A DNA stretch of 64,000 bases, taken from the NCBI RefSeq assembly GCF_014279835.1, contig NZ_CP047942.1:1178001-1242000 (forward strand), written 5' to 3'. The position numbers and the translations under genes are program-made. Origin of the DNA: Synechococcus sp. MVIR-18-1 (lineage in GTDB: Bacteria > Cyanobacteriota > Cyanobacteriia > PCC-6307 > Cyanobiaceae). Shown piece by piece: positions 1 to 9,382 of this stretch. Each line of letters starts with the position of its first letter. The first letter of the stretch is position 1. The notes under the pieces were generated by a model that was given only the letters and a program-made list of their open reading frames with translations, had not been told where the DNA came from and made no database searches.

Positions 1-1023
1 ATCAAAGCGCACTCCGTAGGTGCCAACATTATTAAGAGCGGAATCAATCATCCGTGTTGATAATTGATTGACCTGAATATCTCTCGTTCCAAAGTGATGC
101 TTGCGAGTGCTTGTTAAAGGAATGTGTAATGCACTTTGTGAGAGGTCATGATTGATCGAGGCTTTGTATTCGTCACCAAGGGCCACACCAGCCACTCTTG
201 AAAATACTTTTCCCGTACGAATCTCATTGAGACGGTTCAAATAAATGCGCCCCGGTGCCAGTCTATTGCTATCAAGAACAGCAATAAGCTCTTGCTCTTG
301 GTTTGTTTCCTCTGCTGCTACCACAGCAAGTTGGAATGGCCCGTCACTACGACCTCTCAATAGACCGTTCATAATTCCTCTCGCAGGAAGAACTGAACTC
401 ACAATCACTTTGCGACTTCGAGCTGGGATCGTTATTTGCTGTGGGAGCTTGCGATCAAGTTCGCCTCTCAACATTTGCACTGCTGTGGCGTCACCTGGGC
501 CCGTATTCCATGGACGACGGCCAAGGGGCTTTACGCCCATCAAACGATTGGACTGATAGGGCGCCTCAAAACTGTTTTTAACAGAGCCTCTTTTTAATTT
601 GAGGGTCACAGGTTTGCTACCTGGATTGATAGCAATTGCTGCAACTGATAGCAATCCTCTGGATCGACGACCTCCTAACTTACTGCTGTCTTGAGGATAG
701 TATTTATGGTGCATATGCAACCCGAATTCGCCATTAAAAGTGAATTCAGCATTCCTTAATGGCTGGTTGTTTTCAGCGGCGACAGCTGAACCTGGAGCTG
801 TATTGACGAGGATCCCAGGCCCTTTGACAATTTCGGGTTGGTTCGAATGAAGGACTGGAACGTTATTAAAGGTGCCATTGAGAGCACGAGCTCTCTGCCC
901 AGCCATCAAGGGCACGTAAGCATGCGCCTTCTCCACGACACCTAAATCACATGTCGCAATTGCGACGCTGACTAGGACCAGTTTTGATAATCGGTGCGAC
1001 ACGCGAGACTGGTTTTGGGCCAT
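1..1023 (-). CDS. DUF3370 family secreted protein, partial at the window edge
   Basis: This frame is open for 341 codons from an ATG at 1023 and runs off the left edge, so the C-terminus is missing. The N-terminus has a signal peptide: basic residues, a hydrophobic stretch (LVLVSVAIAT) and an AHA-type cleavage site near residue 38. The mature protein opens with VPLMAGQRARALNG and later has RPWNTGPGDATAVQMLRG and a PARGIMNGLLRGRSDGPF segment. I recognise these as the core of DUF3370, a mainly cyanobacterial family of exported proteins with no assigned function. The nearest in-frame stop upstream leaves no other ATG, so the start is fairly secure. It lies downstream of, and in the same direction as, a small sigma factor gene, 282 bases away. 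Confidence 0.8.
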   Translation of the reverse strand, partial: MAQNQSRVSHRLSKLVLVSVAIATCDLGVVEKAHAYVPLMAGQRARALNGTFNNVPVLHSNQPEIVKGPGILVNTAPGSAVAAENNQPLRNAEFTFNGEFGLHMHHKYYPQDSSKLGGRRSRGLLSVAAIAINPGSKPVTLKLKRGSVKNSFEAPYQSNRLMGVKPLGRRPWNTGPGDATAVQMLRGELDRKLPQQITIPARSRKVIVSSVLPARGIMNGLLRGRSDGPFQLAVVAAEETNQEQELIAVLDSNRLAPGRIYLNRLNEIRTGKVFSRVAGVALGDEYKASINHDLSQSALHIPLTSTRKHHFGTRDIQVNQLSTRMIDSALNNVGTYGVRFD

Positions 1024-1225
1024 GCGGCTGGATTCTTCCGCAAGTTCCAAACCTAATCGTCTGGTTCAGAAGCGCCAAGTGTGTGTTGGCAGTCTCGATT
1101 TCTGGAACAATTCGCCAGGATTATGGAAGATCGTGTGTTTACGCATGTTGCCTCCATTTTTCTGCCAGTCCTCATGTGAGCCCTCCAGTCATTGGCGGAG
1201 TCATCACCAACAACGCAAGTTGGAG

Positions 1226-1333
1226 ATGCTCCGTTTCTGGCGCGATGGGCTTGAGCGTCAACTTGCTGCTGTCAACGCGGCGATGACCACACTTGAGGGC
1301 CAAATTCAACGGGACCACAGCGACGAATCCTGA
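1226..1333 (+). CDS. possible small protein of 35 aa
   Basis: A short frame encodes MLRFWRDGLERQL followed by an amphipathic helix-like stretch (AAVNAAMTTLEGQIQRD). Its composition is more protein-like than the Ser/Pro/Cys-rich translation upstream in the same frame, which looks like noise. A purine-rich TTGGAG directly abuts the ATG, too close for a standard ribosome binding site, so a TTG six bases earlier could be the start. The 3' end overlaps the end of the sigma factor gene on the other strand by 28 bases. I do not recognise the family. It may be chance coding in the gap between two minus-strand genes. Confidence 0.35.
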   Translation: MLRFWRDGLERQLAAVNAAMTTLEGQIQRDHSDES

Positions 1334-1959
1334 TCTACCAACTCCTGCCGCAATTGGGCTAGGGCCCGTTTCAGCCTCCGCTGCATTGTCATTGCGCTGA
1401 CACCCTGCTTTGTCCCAGCAACACGGAGGCTGGCACCTTCGATCACGACCTCAATCAGCGCCTTTTGCTCCGTTGGCGCTAATTGGTGAATGGCCTTCCA
1501 GATTCGGCGGGCGCTTTCCTGCATCAGCATCGGCTCCCATCCAGGTTGGTCTGCTGCCACTCTGCTTTCGTCTAGGGGCTCCCACGATTGACGACGGCGA
1601 TAGGCATGGACCTGAAGTTCCCTCTCCGCTGACATCGAAGCTTTTTGCGGTTCTGAAGAGGTGTTTTTAATTGTGTTTTGGGCTTGTTCTTGGAGCCGTC
1701 TAGGGAGTCGCACCAGTCCCACGCTGTCTCTGAGGTAATGAAGAATGGCTCCTCTGATGTGAGGCCTTGCAAACACCTCAAATGGTTTGTCTTGACCTTG
1801 CTCATAGCCTTCTGCCGCTCGCAATAACCCAAGCCTGCCCACCTGCTCGAGATCATCTCGATCCAGACCTGATCGTCTTGCGTAATGCCCTGCAATCGGA
1901 TCGACCAGGTTCAGATGATGCTTGATCCGTGCATTTCTGATCGTGTGGTTTTCGTTCAT
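1306..1959 (-). CDS. small sigma-70 family factor, group 3-like
   Basis: The 217-residue protein has a sigma region 2 (residues about 30-90: DLEQVGRLGLLRAAEGY, then the FARPHIRGAILHYLRD segment that contacts the -10 element) and a region 4 helix-turn-helix near the C-terminus (about 165-210: LAPTEQKALIEVV to RRLKRALAQLRQEL). The segment between them is short and carries no clear region 3. It lacks region 1.1 and is far shorter than principal sigma factors, so an alternative sigma factor of the SigF/SigG-like group is likely. The ATG at 1959 is the only good start. It is transcribed towards the DUF3370 gene. Its regulon cannot be read from the sequence. Confidence 0.85.
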   Translation of the reverse strand: MNENHTIRNARIKHHLNLVDPIAGHYARRSGLDRDDLEQVGRLGLLRAAEGYEQGQDKPFEVFARPHIRGAILHYLRDSVGLVRLPRRLQEQAQNTIKNTSSEPQKASMSAERELQVHAYRRRQSWEPLDESRVAADQPGWEPMLMQESARRIWKAIHQLAPTEQKALIEVVIEGASLRVAGTKQGVSAMTMQRRLKRALAQLRQELVDQDSSLWSR

Positions 1960-2016
1960 GGTTGTTATCGAAGAAGGGGGTCGGTATCGGACGGTTGTCC
2001 TTCTTTAGACAGACAG

Positions 2017-2913
2017 CTAAGGGGATGACTCCACAACCGTGTTTCCACGGATTTCGAGAACGACTTCACGCAATAAGGCCTCTGGGCCATGAACTTTGAG
2101 CCAGTTCCGATCAGCGCTTGCGGTGGCCAATAGGTATCCAGCAAATCCAAGGGCATTGATGCTGAATCCGGCAGCACCTTCTCGACGACGCCTCACCATC
2201 GCCATCCATTGCGGTGTAAGCAAAAGGTTGTAGAAAGATCTTGGGCGTTGATCTTGAGAGGGATGTCCGTTGCCTAGTTGTTTAGAAAGTGATAGATAGC
2301 AGTCATAAAGGTGTTGTGCTTGTTCATCTTGGTTCTTGCTTGGATTGAATCGCGAGACAACGGAGCAGCTGTTCAACAAGGAATCGTTCGTTGTTTCGAT
2401 TCTTCTCTGTGAAGCCAATTGTTTTTGAAACCAGAGGTCTCTTGGACAACTAATCTCGTCTTTGTTGCGTGGCAACAGTTGAAGATGTCGATGGGGTTGA
2501 CTCGCGCCTGCAATAGGTCCGCTGTTGAAAAACCACAGGCCAGATGTGTCTTGATCAACGTGAACTAATGCGGTCCAGTCAGCCAATGTGAGCCAACTAT
2601 CCTGGGCGGCCCAATCGGAAGTAATCAGAAGCATGTGTCCACGTTGGACCGGATATTTATTCAAAATGACTGCATGACCTGGATCTAAACGTGCCACCTC
2701 AAGTTGTGGGTCCCACGGTTGAAATGGATTGGGTTTAGGTCCCTCTCTCTTTAAATGTTTAGGCAAGCGACTTTCGAGAGTTCGCAACTCGAAATTGGAT
2801 TCTGGATTACCAACAAGAGGTTCTAATGAGGTACTAAGAGGAACGAGCGCTCCAGACTTCAGTGCCCTCTCGCTTTGCTCGAGCGCTCGCTTCCAGTAGG
2901 TCTCAGTTCCCAT
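2017..2913 (-). CDS. Ap4A phosphorylase / ATP adenylyltransferase-like HIT protein
   Basis: The 298-residue protein matches the Ap4A phosphorylase (Apa1/Apa2-like) branch of the HIT superfamily, which splits diadenosine tetraphosphate with phosphate into ADP and ATP. Visible signatures are an N-terminal NPFQPWDPQLEV segment, the NKYPVQRGHMLLIT strand that precedes the nucleotide site, and the catalytic histidine motif in GASQPHRHLQLLP (PHRHLQ, about residues 135-142). The C-terminal part (FSINALGFAGYLLA) is also typical. The gene starts inside the end of the spoIID-like gene (11-base overlap), so the two are probably co-transcribed. It is cytosolic, with no signal peptide. The family assignment is firm; the preferred nucleotide is inferred. 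Confidence 0.87.
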   Translation of the reverse strand: MGTETYWKRALEQSERALKSGALVPLSTSLEPLVGNPESNFELRTLESRLPKHLKREGPKPNPFQPWDPQLEVARLDPGHAVILNKYPVQRGHMLLITSDWAAQDSWLTLADWTALVHVDQDTSGLWFFNSGPIAGASQPHRHLQLLPRNKDEISCPRDLWFQKQLASQRRIETTNDSLLNSCSVVSRFNPSKNQDEQAQHLYDCYLSLSKQLGNGHPSQDQRPRSFYNLLLTPQWMAMVRRRREGAAGFSINALGFAGYLLATASADRNWLKVHGPEALLREVVLEIRGNTVVESSP

Positions 2914-3880
2914 TTGTTTTGAGCCTCGCTAGGGAGGCACCCACGTAATAACGACTCAAGATTTCATTGAACTTGAGCCCCTTCATGGCCAGGTTTTGTG
3001 CGCCGTGTTGACTCATGCTTGCGCCCAAATGGCTGTGCGCCTCAGCAGCGATTTCACTGGTCGATGCGTACAGCGATTCCACTAATCCTCCTTGAAAACT
3101 CAGCACCAAACCCTGGGTCGCTTTTGTTGCGGCTGCCGTGGGTGCGCTTTGACTATTGAGGCCTCCATAGGCTTGCCAACGTGTTGTATCACCAAGATTG
3201 AAATCGGAATCTGCAGGACGCACAAGGTGCACGAGGGCATAGGACCGTGCAGCAACAGCTTGTGCCTTTAATGCTTCAGGATTCCAGTGACTCGGCATCT
3301 CCGCTCCAACTACAGAGGCTACGTAACGCTCCAAAGAAAGTTGATTAATCGCAATCCAACCATCACCTCTGTTGAGGAAATAAACTGTCCCCGGATAGGA
3401 GCGCTCATTCACGACTACGGCCCCATTTTGACCTGAATGGCAGGTCACTAGGTTCGAATGACGATCAGCAAAAAGTTTTTTAAGAGTTCGTTTCTGCACG
3501 ACTTCACCGTTGCTGAATCGGCACTCGGCTTGCCCTGATAAATCCACGGCACGCGGTGGCGATTGACTCAACAAAGCAACGCGCACAATCGGGTTGCCAG
3601 GAGCGCCTAGTGGCCTTGCACTAGGAGTGGGCTGCGCTACTGATTTAGTTGGCGGCCGATGGAGCTCACGTCCATCAGCTGGGGAGTGAATCGTTGCTTG
3701 ATCTTTTTCGGAGCTCTCAAGCAGCGTTTCAAGGGTATTTTTTTGGGTTCGCTGTTGTTCGAGCGTCCCAAGCGCTTGGACACTCCAGGAGACGACACCG
3801 ATCATTCCCGCGGTGGCGGTCATGCCCAGCAACAGTGGGGTGAGCTGTCTCACTGTCCCTCGGACAACGCTTTTGATCAT
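2903..3880 (-). CDS. SpoIID/LytB domain protein, membrane anchored
   Basis: The 325-residue protein starts at ATG 3880 with one N-terminal membrane segment (LTPLLLGMTATAGMIGVVSW), then a Pro/Thr-rich linker and a SpoIID/LytB domain. The domain shows VGAEMPSHWNPEALKAQAV, whose Glu aligns with the catalytic Glu of the SpoIID lytic transglycosylase, and SYALVH and MSQHGAQNLA near the end. The long insert seen in Bacillus SpoIID between YxSTS and SQxGA is short here. SpoIID cleaves glycan strands during sporulation; in a non-sporulating cyanobacterium a role in peptidoglycan remodelling is inferred. A longer reading from a TTG at 3958 would cover the start of the divergent gene and adds no recognisable sequence, so I reject it. 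Confidence 0.87.
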   Translation of the reverse strand: MIKSVVRGTVRQLTPLLLGMTATAGMIGVVSWSVQALGTLEQQRTQKNTLETLLESSEKDQATIHSPADGRELHRPPTKSVAQPTPSARPLGAPGNPIVRVALLSQSPPRAVDLSGQAECRFSNGEVVQKRTLKKLFADRHSNLVTCHSGQNGAVVVNERSYPGTVYFLNRGDGWIAINQLSLERYVASVVGAEMPSHWNPEALKAQAVAARSYALVHLVRPADSDFNLGDTTRWQAYGGLNSQSAPTAAATKATQGLVLSFQGGLVESLYASTSEIAAEAHSHLGASMSQHGAQNLAMKGLKFNEILSRYYVGASLARLKTNGN

Positions 3881-4619
3881 GCCTGAAATCAACAGAGTTG
3901 CTTGGAATGGCCGTGCATTGGTCGTTGGGCGTGGTGGTCTTGGTACAGCACTTGCCAAGGAGTTGCAACGCCGTCAGCCTGCTCTGGAGGTCATGCTTTG
4001 CGGCCGAACCTTGGGTTCAGCCGATGACGAGTGTGGAAATTGGCAGGTGGATCTCGAGTCGTCCCAGAGCCTTGCGGTGTTGTCTCAGAGGCTCCTAGGG
4101 GATCCACAGCCCCTGCGTTTGGTGATCAATGCCACTGGGCGACTGCATGGAGGCTCCCTCACCCCTGAGAAGCGTCTGCAGCAGGTTTGTGCCGATCATT
4201 TGATGGAATCCTTTGCGATCAATGCCGCTGGCCCTCTGCTCTTGGCTAAAGCGATTGAGCCAGCTCTGAACCGGGATCTCCCTTTTCACTTTGCGAGTCT
4301 CAGCGCGCGAGTCGGGAGCATCGGCGACAACAGAACAGGGGGCTGGTACGCCTATCGGGGAGCCAAAGCGGCTCAGAACATGTATTTGCGTTCGTTGAGT
4401 GTGGAGTGGGCGCGGCGTTTTCCTCTCGCCACAGTCACGATGCTGCATCCAGGCACCACAGATACAGCACTTTCCAAGCCGTTCCAAAATTTTGTTCCGC
4501 CGGATCGTCTGTTCAGTCCTCAAAAAGCGGCCGCCCTGTTGCTTGATGTTTTGCTCGAGCAGACAGCAGGCGATAGCGGCCGTTTCCTGGCTTGGGATGG
4601 TCAGGAGATTCCTTGGTGA
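3879..4619 (+). CDS. short-chain dehydrogenase/reductase
   Basis: The 246-residue protein has the Rossmann nucleotide-binding pattern near the N-terminus (ALVVGRGGLGTALAKEL), the NATG-type strand (VINATGRLHGG), a FHFASLSARVGSIGDN active-site serine region, and the YxxxK catalytic pair in WYAYRGAKAAQN. It belongs to the SDR family of NAD(P)-dependent oxidoreductases, near the CsgA/C-factor-like group. The glycine motif GRGGLG departs from the usual GxxxGIG, and the substrate is unknown. ATG 3879 shares two bases with the start codon of the divergent spoIID-like gene. Upstream in-frame starts exist (3813) but would lie inside that gene. Its 3' end overlaps the DUF2237 gene by 19 bases. Confidence 0.88.
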   Translation: MPEINRVAWNGRALVVGRGGLGTALAKELQRRQPALEVMLCGRTLGSADDECGNWQVDLESSQSLAVLSQRLLGDPQPLRLVINATGRLHGGSLTPEKRLQQVCADHLMESFAINAAGPLLLAKAIEPALNRDLPFHFASLSARVGSIGDNRTGGWYAYRGAKAAQNMYLRSLSVEWARRFPLATVTMLHPGTTDTALSKPFQNFVPPDRLFSPQKAAALLLDVLLEQTAGDSGRFLAWDGQEIPW

Positions 4620-5008
4620 GCGTGCGTTTTGAGGACGTCTAGGGGGATCACCTGCAGCGCTGTGTGTTCGGTTGCTTCGAGTCGAACCGGTGGAGCCATT
4701 CCGTCGTCATAGGCCTGCTTCCAGCGTGGGGCACAGACACACCAGTGATCGCCTGGTTTGAGACCAGGGAAGCCAAAGTCGGGCATGGGAGTGCTCAGGT
4801 CATTGCCCTGGGCCTTGCTGTAATTCAGAAAGCGTTCAGACATCACGCAACAGACGCTGTGTTGCCCCACGTCGCTGGGATCTGTGCGGCAGTGTCCATC
4901 TCGAAACCAACCTGTCATCGGCTCACAACTACAGCCTTCAAGCGCACCACCTAAAACATTCAGATTCCCCTGCCCAACTGGCTTTTGCTCTTGTTGTTGT
5001 GACGGCAT
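4601..5008 (-). CDS. DUF2237 family protein
   Basis: The 135-residue protein carries the DUF2237 pattern: LNVLGGALEGCS, MTGWFRDGHC, HSVCCVM, GNDLSTPMPDFGFPGL, GDHWCVCAPRW and APPVRLEATEHTAL. It has seven Cys, many at conserved family positions. DUF2237 proteins are small, soluble and of unknown function. I chose ATG 5008 because it puts the conserved region about 16 residues from the N-terminus; a GTG at 5050 would add 14 residues of low interest. It converges on the dehydrogenase gene with a 19-base overlap, so the two mRNAs would be complementary at their 3' ends. Confidence 0.87.
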   Translation of the reverse strand: MPSQQQEQKPVGQGNLNVLGGALEGCSCEPMTGWFRDGHCRTDPSDVGQHSVCCVMSERFLNYSKAQGNDLSTPMPDFGFPGLKPGDHWCVCAPRWKQAYDDGMAPPVRLEATEHTALQVIPLDVLKTHAHQGIS

Positions 5009-5119
5009 TCGCTTGCATTTGCTGCCAGGAGTCTGCCGAACGACTGGCACATTCCGAGACGAGATGGTTGACGGATCACGGGGGTTAGGCGTTAAAGGTC
5101 GTTCAGTTATGCCTCCTCG

Positions 5120-5350
5120 ATGGATTGGGAGTTCACTGAAGACGCGGCGTTTATCGCCCTCTGCGATGCGTTCCGCGAAAGTGGCGAGTCATCGGCTATT
5201 GAGTTCCTTGCCAATGGTGAGGGAGCCTTCCACTTTCAGGATCTTGCGCAGAACGCTGCGGGAGAAGGATTTGATTTGAGCGAGTCCAGCGCGCTGGATG
5301 ATTTTCAGCAGGACGTGATCGACACGATGGAAAAGCTCTGCCAGGAGTGA
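5120..5350 (+). CDS. small acidic protein, possibly Nif11-like
   Basis: The 76-residue product is very acidic (about 18 Asp/Glu, 4 Arg/Lys) and helical. The stretch FHFQDLAQNAAGEGFDLSESS resembles the end of Nif11-type domains, where a helix is followed by AG-F-F/L-S, and the preceding AIEFLANGEG could be the first helix. I would not call it a Nif11 protein on this alone. It stands alone on the plus strand between two minus-strand genes, and a strong hairpin overlaps its stop codon. Codon use resembles neighbouring genes, which supports a real gene. Function is unknown. Confidence 0.62.
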   Translation: MDWEFTEDAAFIALCDAFRESGESSAIEFLANGEGAFHFQDLAQNAAGEGFDLSESSALDDFQQDVIDTMEKLCQE

Positions 5351-5362
5351 TCCTGCAGAGCT
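5334..5362. terminator. hairpin overlapping a stop codon, probable terminator
   Basis: The arms AGCTCTGC-(C)-AGGA and TCCT-GCAGAGCT form a 12-base-pair stem with one bulged C and a GTGA loop. The TGA of the loop is the stop codon of the small acidic protein. Read on the minus strand, the stem is followed by TTTTCC, so it could terminate the minus-strand gene ending at 5379; read on the plus strand there is no T tract. Confidence 0.6.
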
Positions 5363-5378
5363 CACATTGAATCGGTTG

Positions 5379-5651
5379 TCAGCTGAAGTAAAAGCTGATT
5401 TCCTTGTCCTTCAGGCCTTCCCAGCCAGCCTCGATTAATCGGGTGTTCAGGACGTCTTGGCTGAAATGTTTGGCACCGGTGCGAACGATCCGGTTTCTCA
5501 TCGACTTACGCACTCCACTGCGCTTTCGTTGTGCCTCTTGATCCATGACCTCGCGGTAGAGCGTGAGCATCGCTTCTGGAAGAGGGCTGCCATCGATATC
5601 CAATCCAGCCTTAATCGCATTGTCGATGGCGTCGGGGCCGCTGAAGTCCAT
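5379..5651 (-). CDS. conserved hypothetical protein, 90 aa
   Basis: The product starts MDFSGPDAIDNAIKAGLDI, has a basic middle (QRKRSGVRKSMRNRIVRTG) and ends in WEGLKDKEISFYF. No signal peptide, membrane segment or known motif is visible. The charge pattern and even codon use suggest a real soluble protein, perhaps nucleic-acid or membrane-surface binding because of the basic patch, though that is a guess. It lies 52 bases downstream of metH in the same direction and could be its distal operon partner. I do not recognise the family. Confidence 0.65.
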   Translation of the reverse strand: MDFSGPDAIDNAIKAGLDIDGSPLPEAMLTLYREVMDQEAQRKRSGVRKSMRNRIVRTGAKHFSQDVLNTRLIEAGWEGLKDKEISFYFS

Positions 5652-5703
5652 GGGAGCAAGTGCAGTGCCTCAGAAGTCTGAGGCAACACATTGCTGTGAG
5701 GCT

Positions 5704-8700
5704 TTAAGCGCTGAAGTAGCGAGCGTTGCTGTGCAAAGCAACCAGGGCTGTTGTGCTCTGTTCTGGATGCAGTTGATCGCTTTCATCCATGGTCAAACCA
5801 ATGCGATCAGCCTGTAGCCATTCCAGTTGTTGACGGGAATCCGCCACGTTGGGACAGGCTGGATAGCCAAAGGAATACCGGCTACCCCTATAGCGCTGGG
5901 CAAAAATGTCCCTGAGAGGCATCCCGTCGGGATCGGAGAAGCCGCATTCACGCCGAATCCGGGCGTGGGTCCACTCAGCAAGCGCTTCTGCCATCTGAAC
6001 GGCTAATCCGTGAAAAAACAGATAGTCGCTGTAGGCATCCTTGCGAAAGAGTTCTTGGCTGAAGCGACTGGCTTCTTCACCCATGGTGACCGCTTGCATC
6101 GGCAGTACATCGCAGGGATGCCCCTCTTTGAGGTCTTGGAAGAAATCGGCGATGCAGTAGCGATTCCCACTGCGTTGACGGGGGACGTCAAAACGACCCA
6201 GCTCTGCACCACCCTCCGGGTTAAACACCACCACCGCGTTGCCATCGCGACCGCAAGGGAAATAGCCGTAAGCCACTGCTGGATGGAGGAGTTGGTCGTC
6301 TTTGGCCCGCGCCAGCCATTTTTGGAGGATTGGCTCGGCCTTATCCGCGAGATCCTGTTCGTACTCTTCACGGCTTTGGTTTTTGGCTTTGCGCATCTGC
6401 CACTGACCAGCGAACAGTGCCTGACGGTCGAGGAACGCAATCACTTCGTCGAGGGGAATCTGATCGTCTCCCTGAAGAACGGAGGCACCAAGGAAGGGAG
6501 TGATGACGGCTTTCTCCTCAGGAACGGCATCGGATCGGTGGTAACTGACGGGAAGCTTGAGATCAGGTGTCTCAGTTGGCTCAGAGGAGCTCTCAGGCGC
6601 TGCGTCGGCTGACTCTGAGGGTTCTGCGTCCCCACCAATCGAGAGACCTTCGGGGGTGCCATCGAGGAAGCCAGCGCGATCATCCCAGCGATCCTTTGCT
6701 TTTGCAGTCACTAACGCGTCCATAAAGCGCAGATCTGTGAAAGCGTCTTTGCCGTAAATCACTTTGCCGTCGTACACATCGTTGCAGTCTTTATTCACGA
6801 ACCTGGGTGTAAGTGCAGCGCCACCAAGGACGACCGGTACGTTGATACCTGCTTCGTTAAAAGATTGCAAATTATTTTTCATGAAGGCTGTAGATTTCAC
6901 TAGAAGTCCACTCATGGCGATGCAATCAGCCTGATGCTCTTCCTGGGCAGTGATGATTGCATTCACATCTTGCTTGATTCCAAGGTTAATAACTTCATAG
7001 CCATTATTGGTCAAAATAATGTCTACGAGGTTTTTGCCAATATCATGAACATCACCTTTAACTGTTGCGATTAAAAACTTGGCTTTTGCAGATCGCTCCC
7101 CTTCTTCTTTCTCCATAAAGGGTTCTAAAAATGCCACTGCAGATTTCATGGTTTCGGCAGACTGAAGGACGAAAGGAAGTTGCATTTGCCCGGACCCAAA
7201 CAGTTCTCCAACCACCTTCATTCCGTCAAGCAAATAGGTGTTGACGATTTCTAATGGCGGATAATTTTCTAAGCCCTCTTTGAGAGCGTCCTCCAATCCA
7301 ATGCGCTCACCATCAATGATGTGTTGTTTCAGCCGCTCTTCGACAGGTAGGTCGCTCAGGGATGGTCCCGATTCACGGGCGGCTTTGGCACTTACACCCT
7401 CGAATAACGTTGTTAGAACTGTAAGCGGGTCATAAGTGCAAACATCTCCTTCGAATCCACGACGATCATTGATCAAATCTCGACAAACTTTCTGATGCTC
7501 TTCGCTGATTTTCATCAGGGGAAGAATCTTGGCTGGTGACACAATCGCCGCATCCATTCCAGCTTCACAGCAATCATGCAAAAAGACTGAATTCAGCGTA
7601 ATTCTGGCGGCAGGAGATAAGCCGAAGCTCACATTCGATACGCCAAGGACAACATGAACTTGGGGGAGATCCGTGCGAATCCTGCGAATGGCTTCGATTG
7701 TTTCAGCCCCGTTGCGTCGATCTTCTTCGATACCAGTGGAGATCGGTAATGCGAGCGCGTCGTAAAAGATTTCCCGGGCTGGAATTCCATACTCCACAGC
7801 ATCTCGATAGGCCCTTTTCGCAATCGCAACTTTTTGGTCTGCAGTCCGGGCCATACCGTCTTCGTCGATCGTGCCAATCACCACTCCAGCTCCATAGCGT
7901 TTGGCTAGCTCCAACACCTTGAAGAACCGTTCATCACCGTCTTCGTAGTTGGTTGAATTGAGAATGCACTTTCCTCCAGCAACTTTGAGTCCGGCTTCCA
8001 TCTTTTGCCATTCGGTGGAATCCAGCATCAAAGGAAGATTCACATTGGTGACGACTCGATTCACCAGCTCGCGCATATCTCGCTCACCATCACGACCGAC
8101 ATAATCAACGTTGATATCAAGCACATGAGCATTTTCTTTGACCTGGCCTCTGGCAACGGCGACCAATCCGTCCCAATCCTCTTCATTCAGTAATTCACGT
8201 ACTTTCTTAGATCCACTGGCATTGAGTCGTTCACCAATGATTAAGAAAGAATTGTCTTGTAGGTAAGGAGTTGCGCCATAAATCGATGAGGCCGCTGCTT
8301 CATAACTGAGGGCTTTTCTTTCATGGTGGTGGGTGCGCACTTTTCTTGGTGCGGCATTTAGCTCTGATGAAATTTCAGAAAGAGCTCCAATATGAGCAGG
8401 TGTTGTTCCGCAACATCCACCAATCACTTGAACCCCAAGATCTTCCACAAAGTGCATTAATTGCATTTTCAGCTCCACCGGTGTCAGCCGGTAATGCGCC
8501 ACGCCTCCAACATTTTCTGGTAAGCCTGCGTTGGGGATGCAGCTCACCACAAATGGAGCATTATCTGTCAGATAACGCATGTGCTCTTTCATTTGTTCAG
8601 GACCTGTTGCGCAGTTCAGCCCAAGAACATCAATCGGAAAGGGTTCAAGAATGGAAACAACAGCTGCGATGTCGGAACCCACCAGCATGGTGCCTGTGGT

Positions 8701-9324
8701 TTCCATCGTTACGGACACCATCAATGGGCGGCGTTCACCGCTGGTTTCAAAGGCTTGCTCAATCCCTTGAAGAGCAGCCTTGATCTGCAGAACGTCCTGA
8801 CATGTCTCAATGATGAGTAGATCCACATCGCCGGCAATCAGTCCTTCTGCTTGCTCCTGATAGGAATCGCGAAGGAGATCAAAACTGATGTGTCCCAGCG
8901 TGGGTAATTTTGTGGTGGGTCCCATCGACCCAGCCACGAATCGTGGTTTTTCGTCGGTGCTGTATTCCATGGCCACTTCCTTGGCCAACTCGGCAGCACG
9001 CTTGTTGAGCTCGAAGGTTTTGTCTTCTAAGCCGTACTCGGCCAGCACGACAGAGGCGGCACCAAAGGTATCGGTTTCGATGACATCACAACCGGCGTCA
9101 AGAAACTGTCGATGCACGCTTTGAACGGCATCGGGTCTTGTGACGACAAGGTTTTCATTGCAACCCTCTAAGGCTTCCCCGCCGAAATCATCGGCGGATA
9201 AGTCGAGCTGTTGCAGGGAGGTGCCAGTTGCTCCGTCAAACACCAAGACAGGTCTTGATGGATCATGCAGCCGCTTTAAAAAACGTGAGGCGATCAGGGT
9301 GGGGGTCTCTGTGACGGCCTGCAT
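5704..9324 (-). CDS. metH: cobalamin-dependent methionine synthase
   Basis: The 1206-residue enzyme moves a methyl group from methyltetrahydrofolate to homocysteine through methylcobalamin. All four modules are visible in order: the homocysteine domain (residues about 20-320, DGATGTSLQ at the start, zinc Cys in LNCATG near 237 and in GGCCGT near 303), the pterin domain (about 360-620, [11 protein letters not shown]), the B12 cap and Rossmann domains (about 650-880, with the cobalt-ligand His in [10 protein letters not shown] near 758), and the C-terminal reactivation domain (about 930-1206, ending before SxGYPACPN). An acidic Ser/Glu-rich linker precedes the reactivation domain. It is downstream of ilvE, 58 bases apart, and near divergent cobN, which fits a B12-dependent cell. 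Confidence 0.97.
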   Translation of the reverse strand: MQAVTETPTLIASRFLKRLHDPSRPVLVFDGATGTSLQQLDLSADDFGGEALEGCNENLVVTRPDAVQSVHRQFLDAGCDVIETDTFGAASVVLAEYGLEDKTFELNKRAAELAKEVAMEYSTDEKPRFVAGSMGPTTKLPTLGHISFDLLRDSYQEQAEGLIAGDVDLLIIETCQDVLQIKAALQGIEQAFETSGERRPLMVSVTMETTGTMLVGSDIAAVVSILEPFPIDVLGLNCATGPEQMKEHMRYLTDNAPFVVSCIPNAGLPENVGGVAHYRLTPVELKMQLMHFVEDLGVQVIGGCCGTTPAHIGALSEISSELNAAPRKVRTHHHERKALSYEAAASSIYGATPYLQDNSFLIIGERLNASGSKKVRELLNEEDWDGLVAVARGQVKENAHVLDINVDYVGRDGERDMRELVNRVVTNVNLPLMLDSTEWQKMEAGLKVAGGKCILNSTNYEDGDERFFKVLELAKRYGAGVVIGTIDEDGMARTADQKVAIAKRAYRDAVEYGIPAREIFYDALALPISTGIEEDRRNGAETIEAIRRIRTDLPQVHVVLGVSNVSFGLSPAARITLNSVFLHDCCEAGMDAAIVSPAKILPLMKISEEHQKVCRDLINDRRGFEGDVCTYDPLTVLTTLFEGVSAKAARESGPSLSDLPVEERLKQHIIDGERIGLEDALKEGLENYPPLEIVNTYLLDGMKVVGELFGSGQMQLPFVLQSAETMKSAVAFLEPFMEKEEGERSAKAKFLIATVKGDVHDIGKNLVDIILTNNGYEVINLGIKQDVNAIITAQEEHQADCIAMSGLLVKSTAFMKNNLQSFNEAGINVPVVLGGAALTPRFVNKDCNDVYDGKVIYGKDAFTDLRFMDALVTAKAKDRWDDRAGFLDGTPEGLSIGGDAEPSESADAAPESSSEPTETPDLKLPVSYHRSDAVPEEKAVITPFLGASVLQGDDQIPLDEVIAFLDRQALFAGQWQMRKAKNQSREEYEQDLADKAEPILQKWLARAKDDQLLHPAVAYGYFPCGRDGNAVVVFNPEGGAELGRFDVPRQRSGNRYCIADFFQDLKEGHPCDVLPMQAVTMGEEASRFSQELFRKDAYSDYLFFHGLAVQMAEALAEWTHARIRRECGFSDPDGMPLRDIFAQRYRGSRYSFGYPACPNVADSRQQLEWLQADRIGLTMDESDQLHPEQSTTALVALHSNARYFSA

Positions 9325-9382
9325 CGCTCAGTTGCTTCTCTCGAGCCATTCTATGAACTGCTCTTGATCCGAAGGCCGATCC

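Noticed and set aside
6010-6612. 200-residue plus-strand frame inside metH
   Set aside because: It is antisense to the reactivation domain of metH, with no recognisable protein features.
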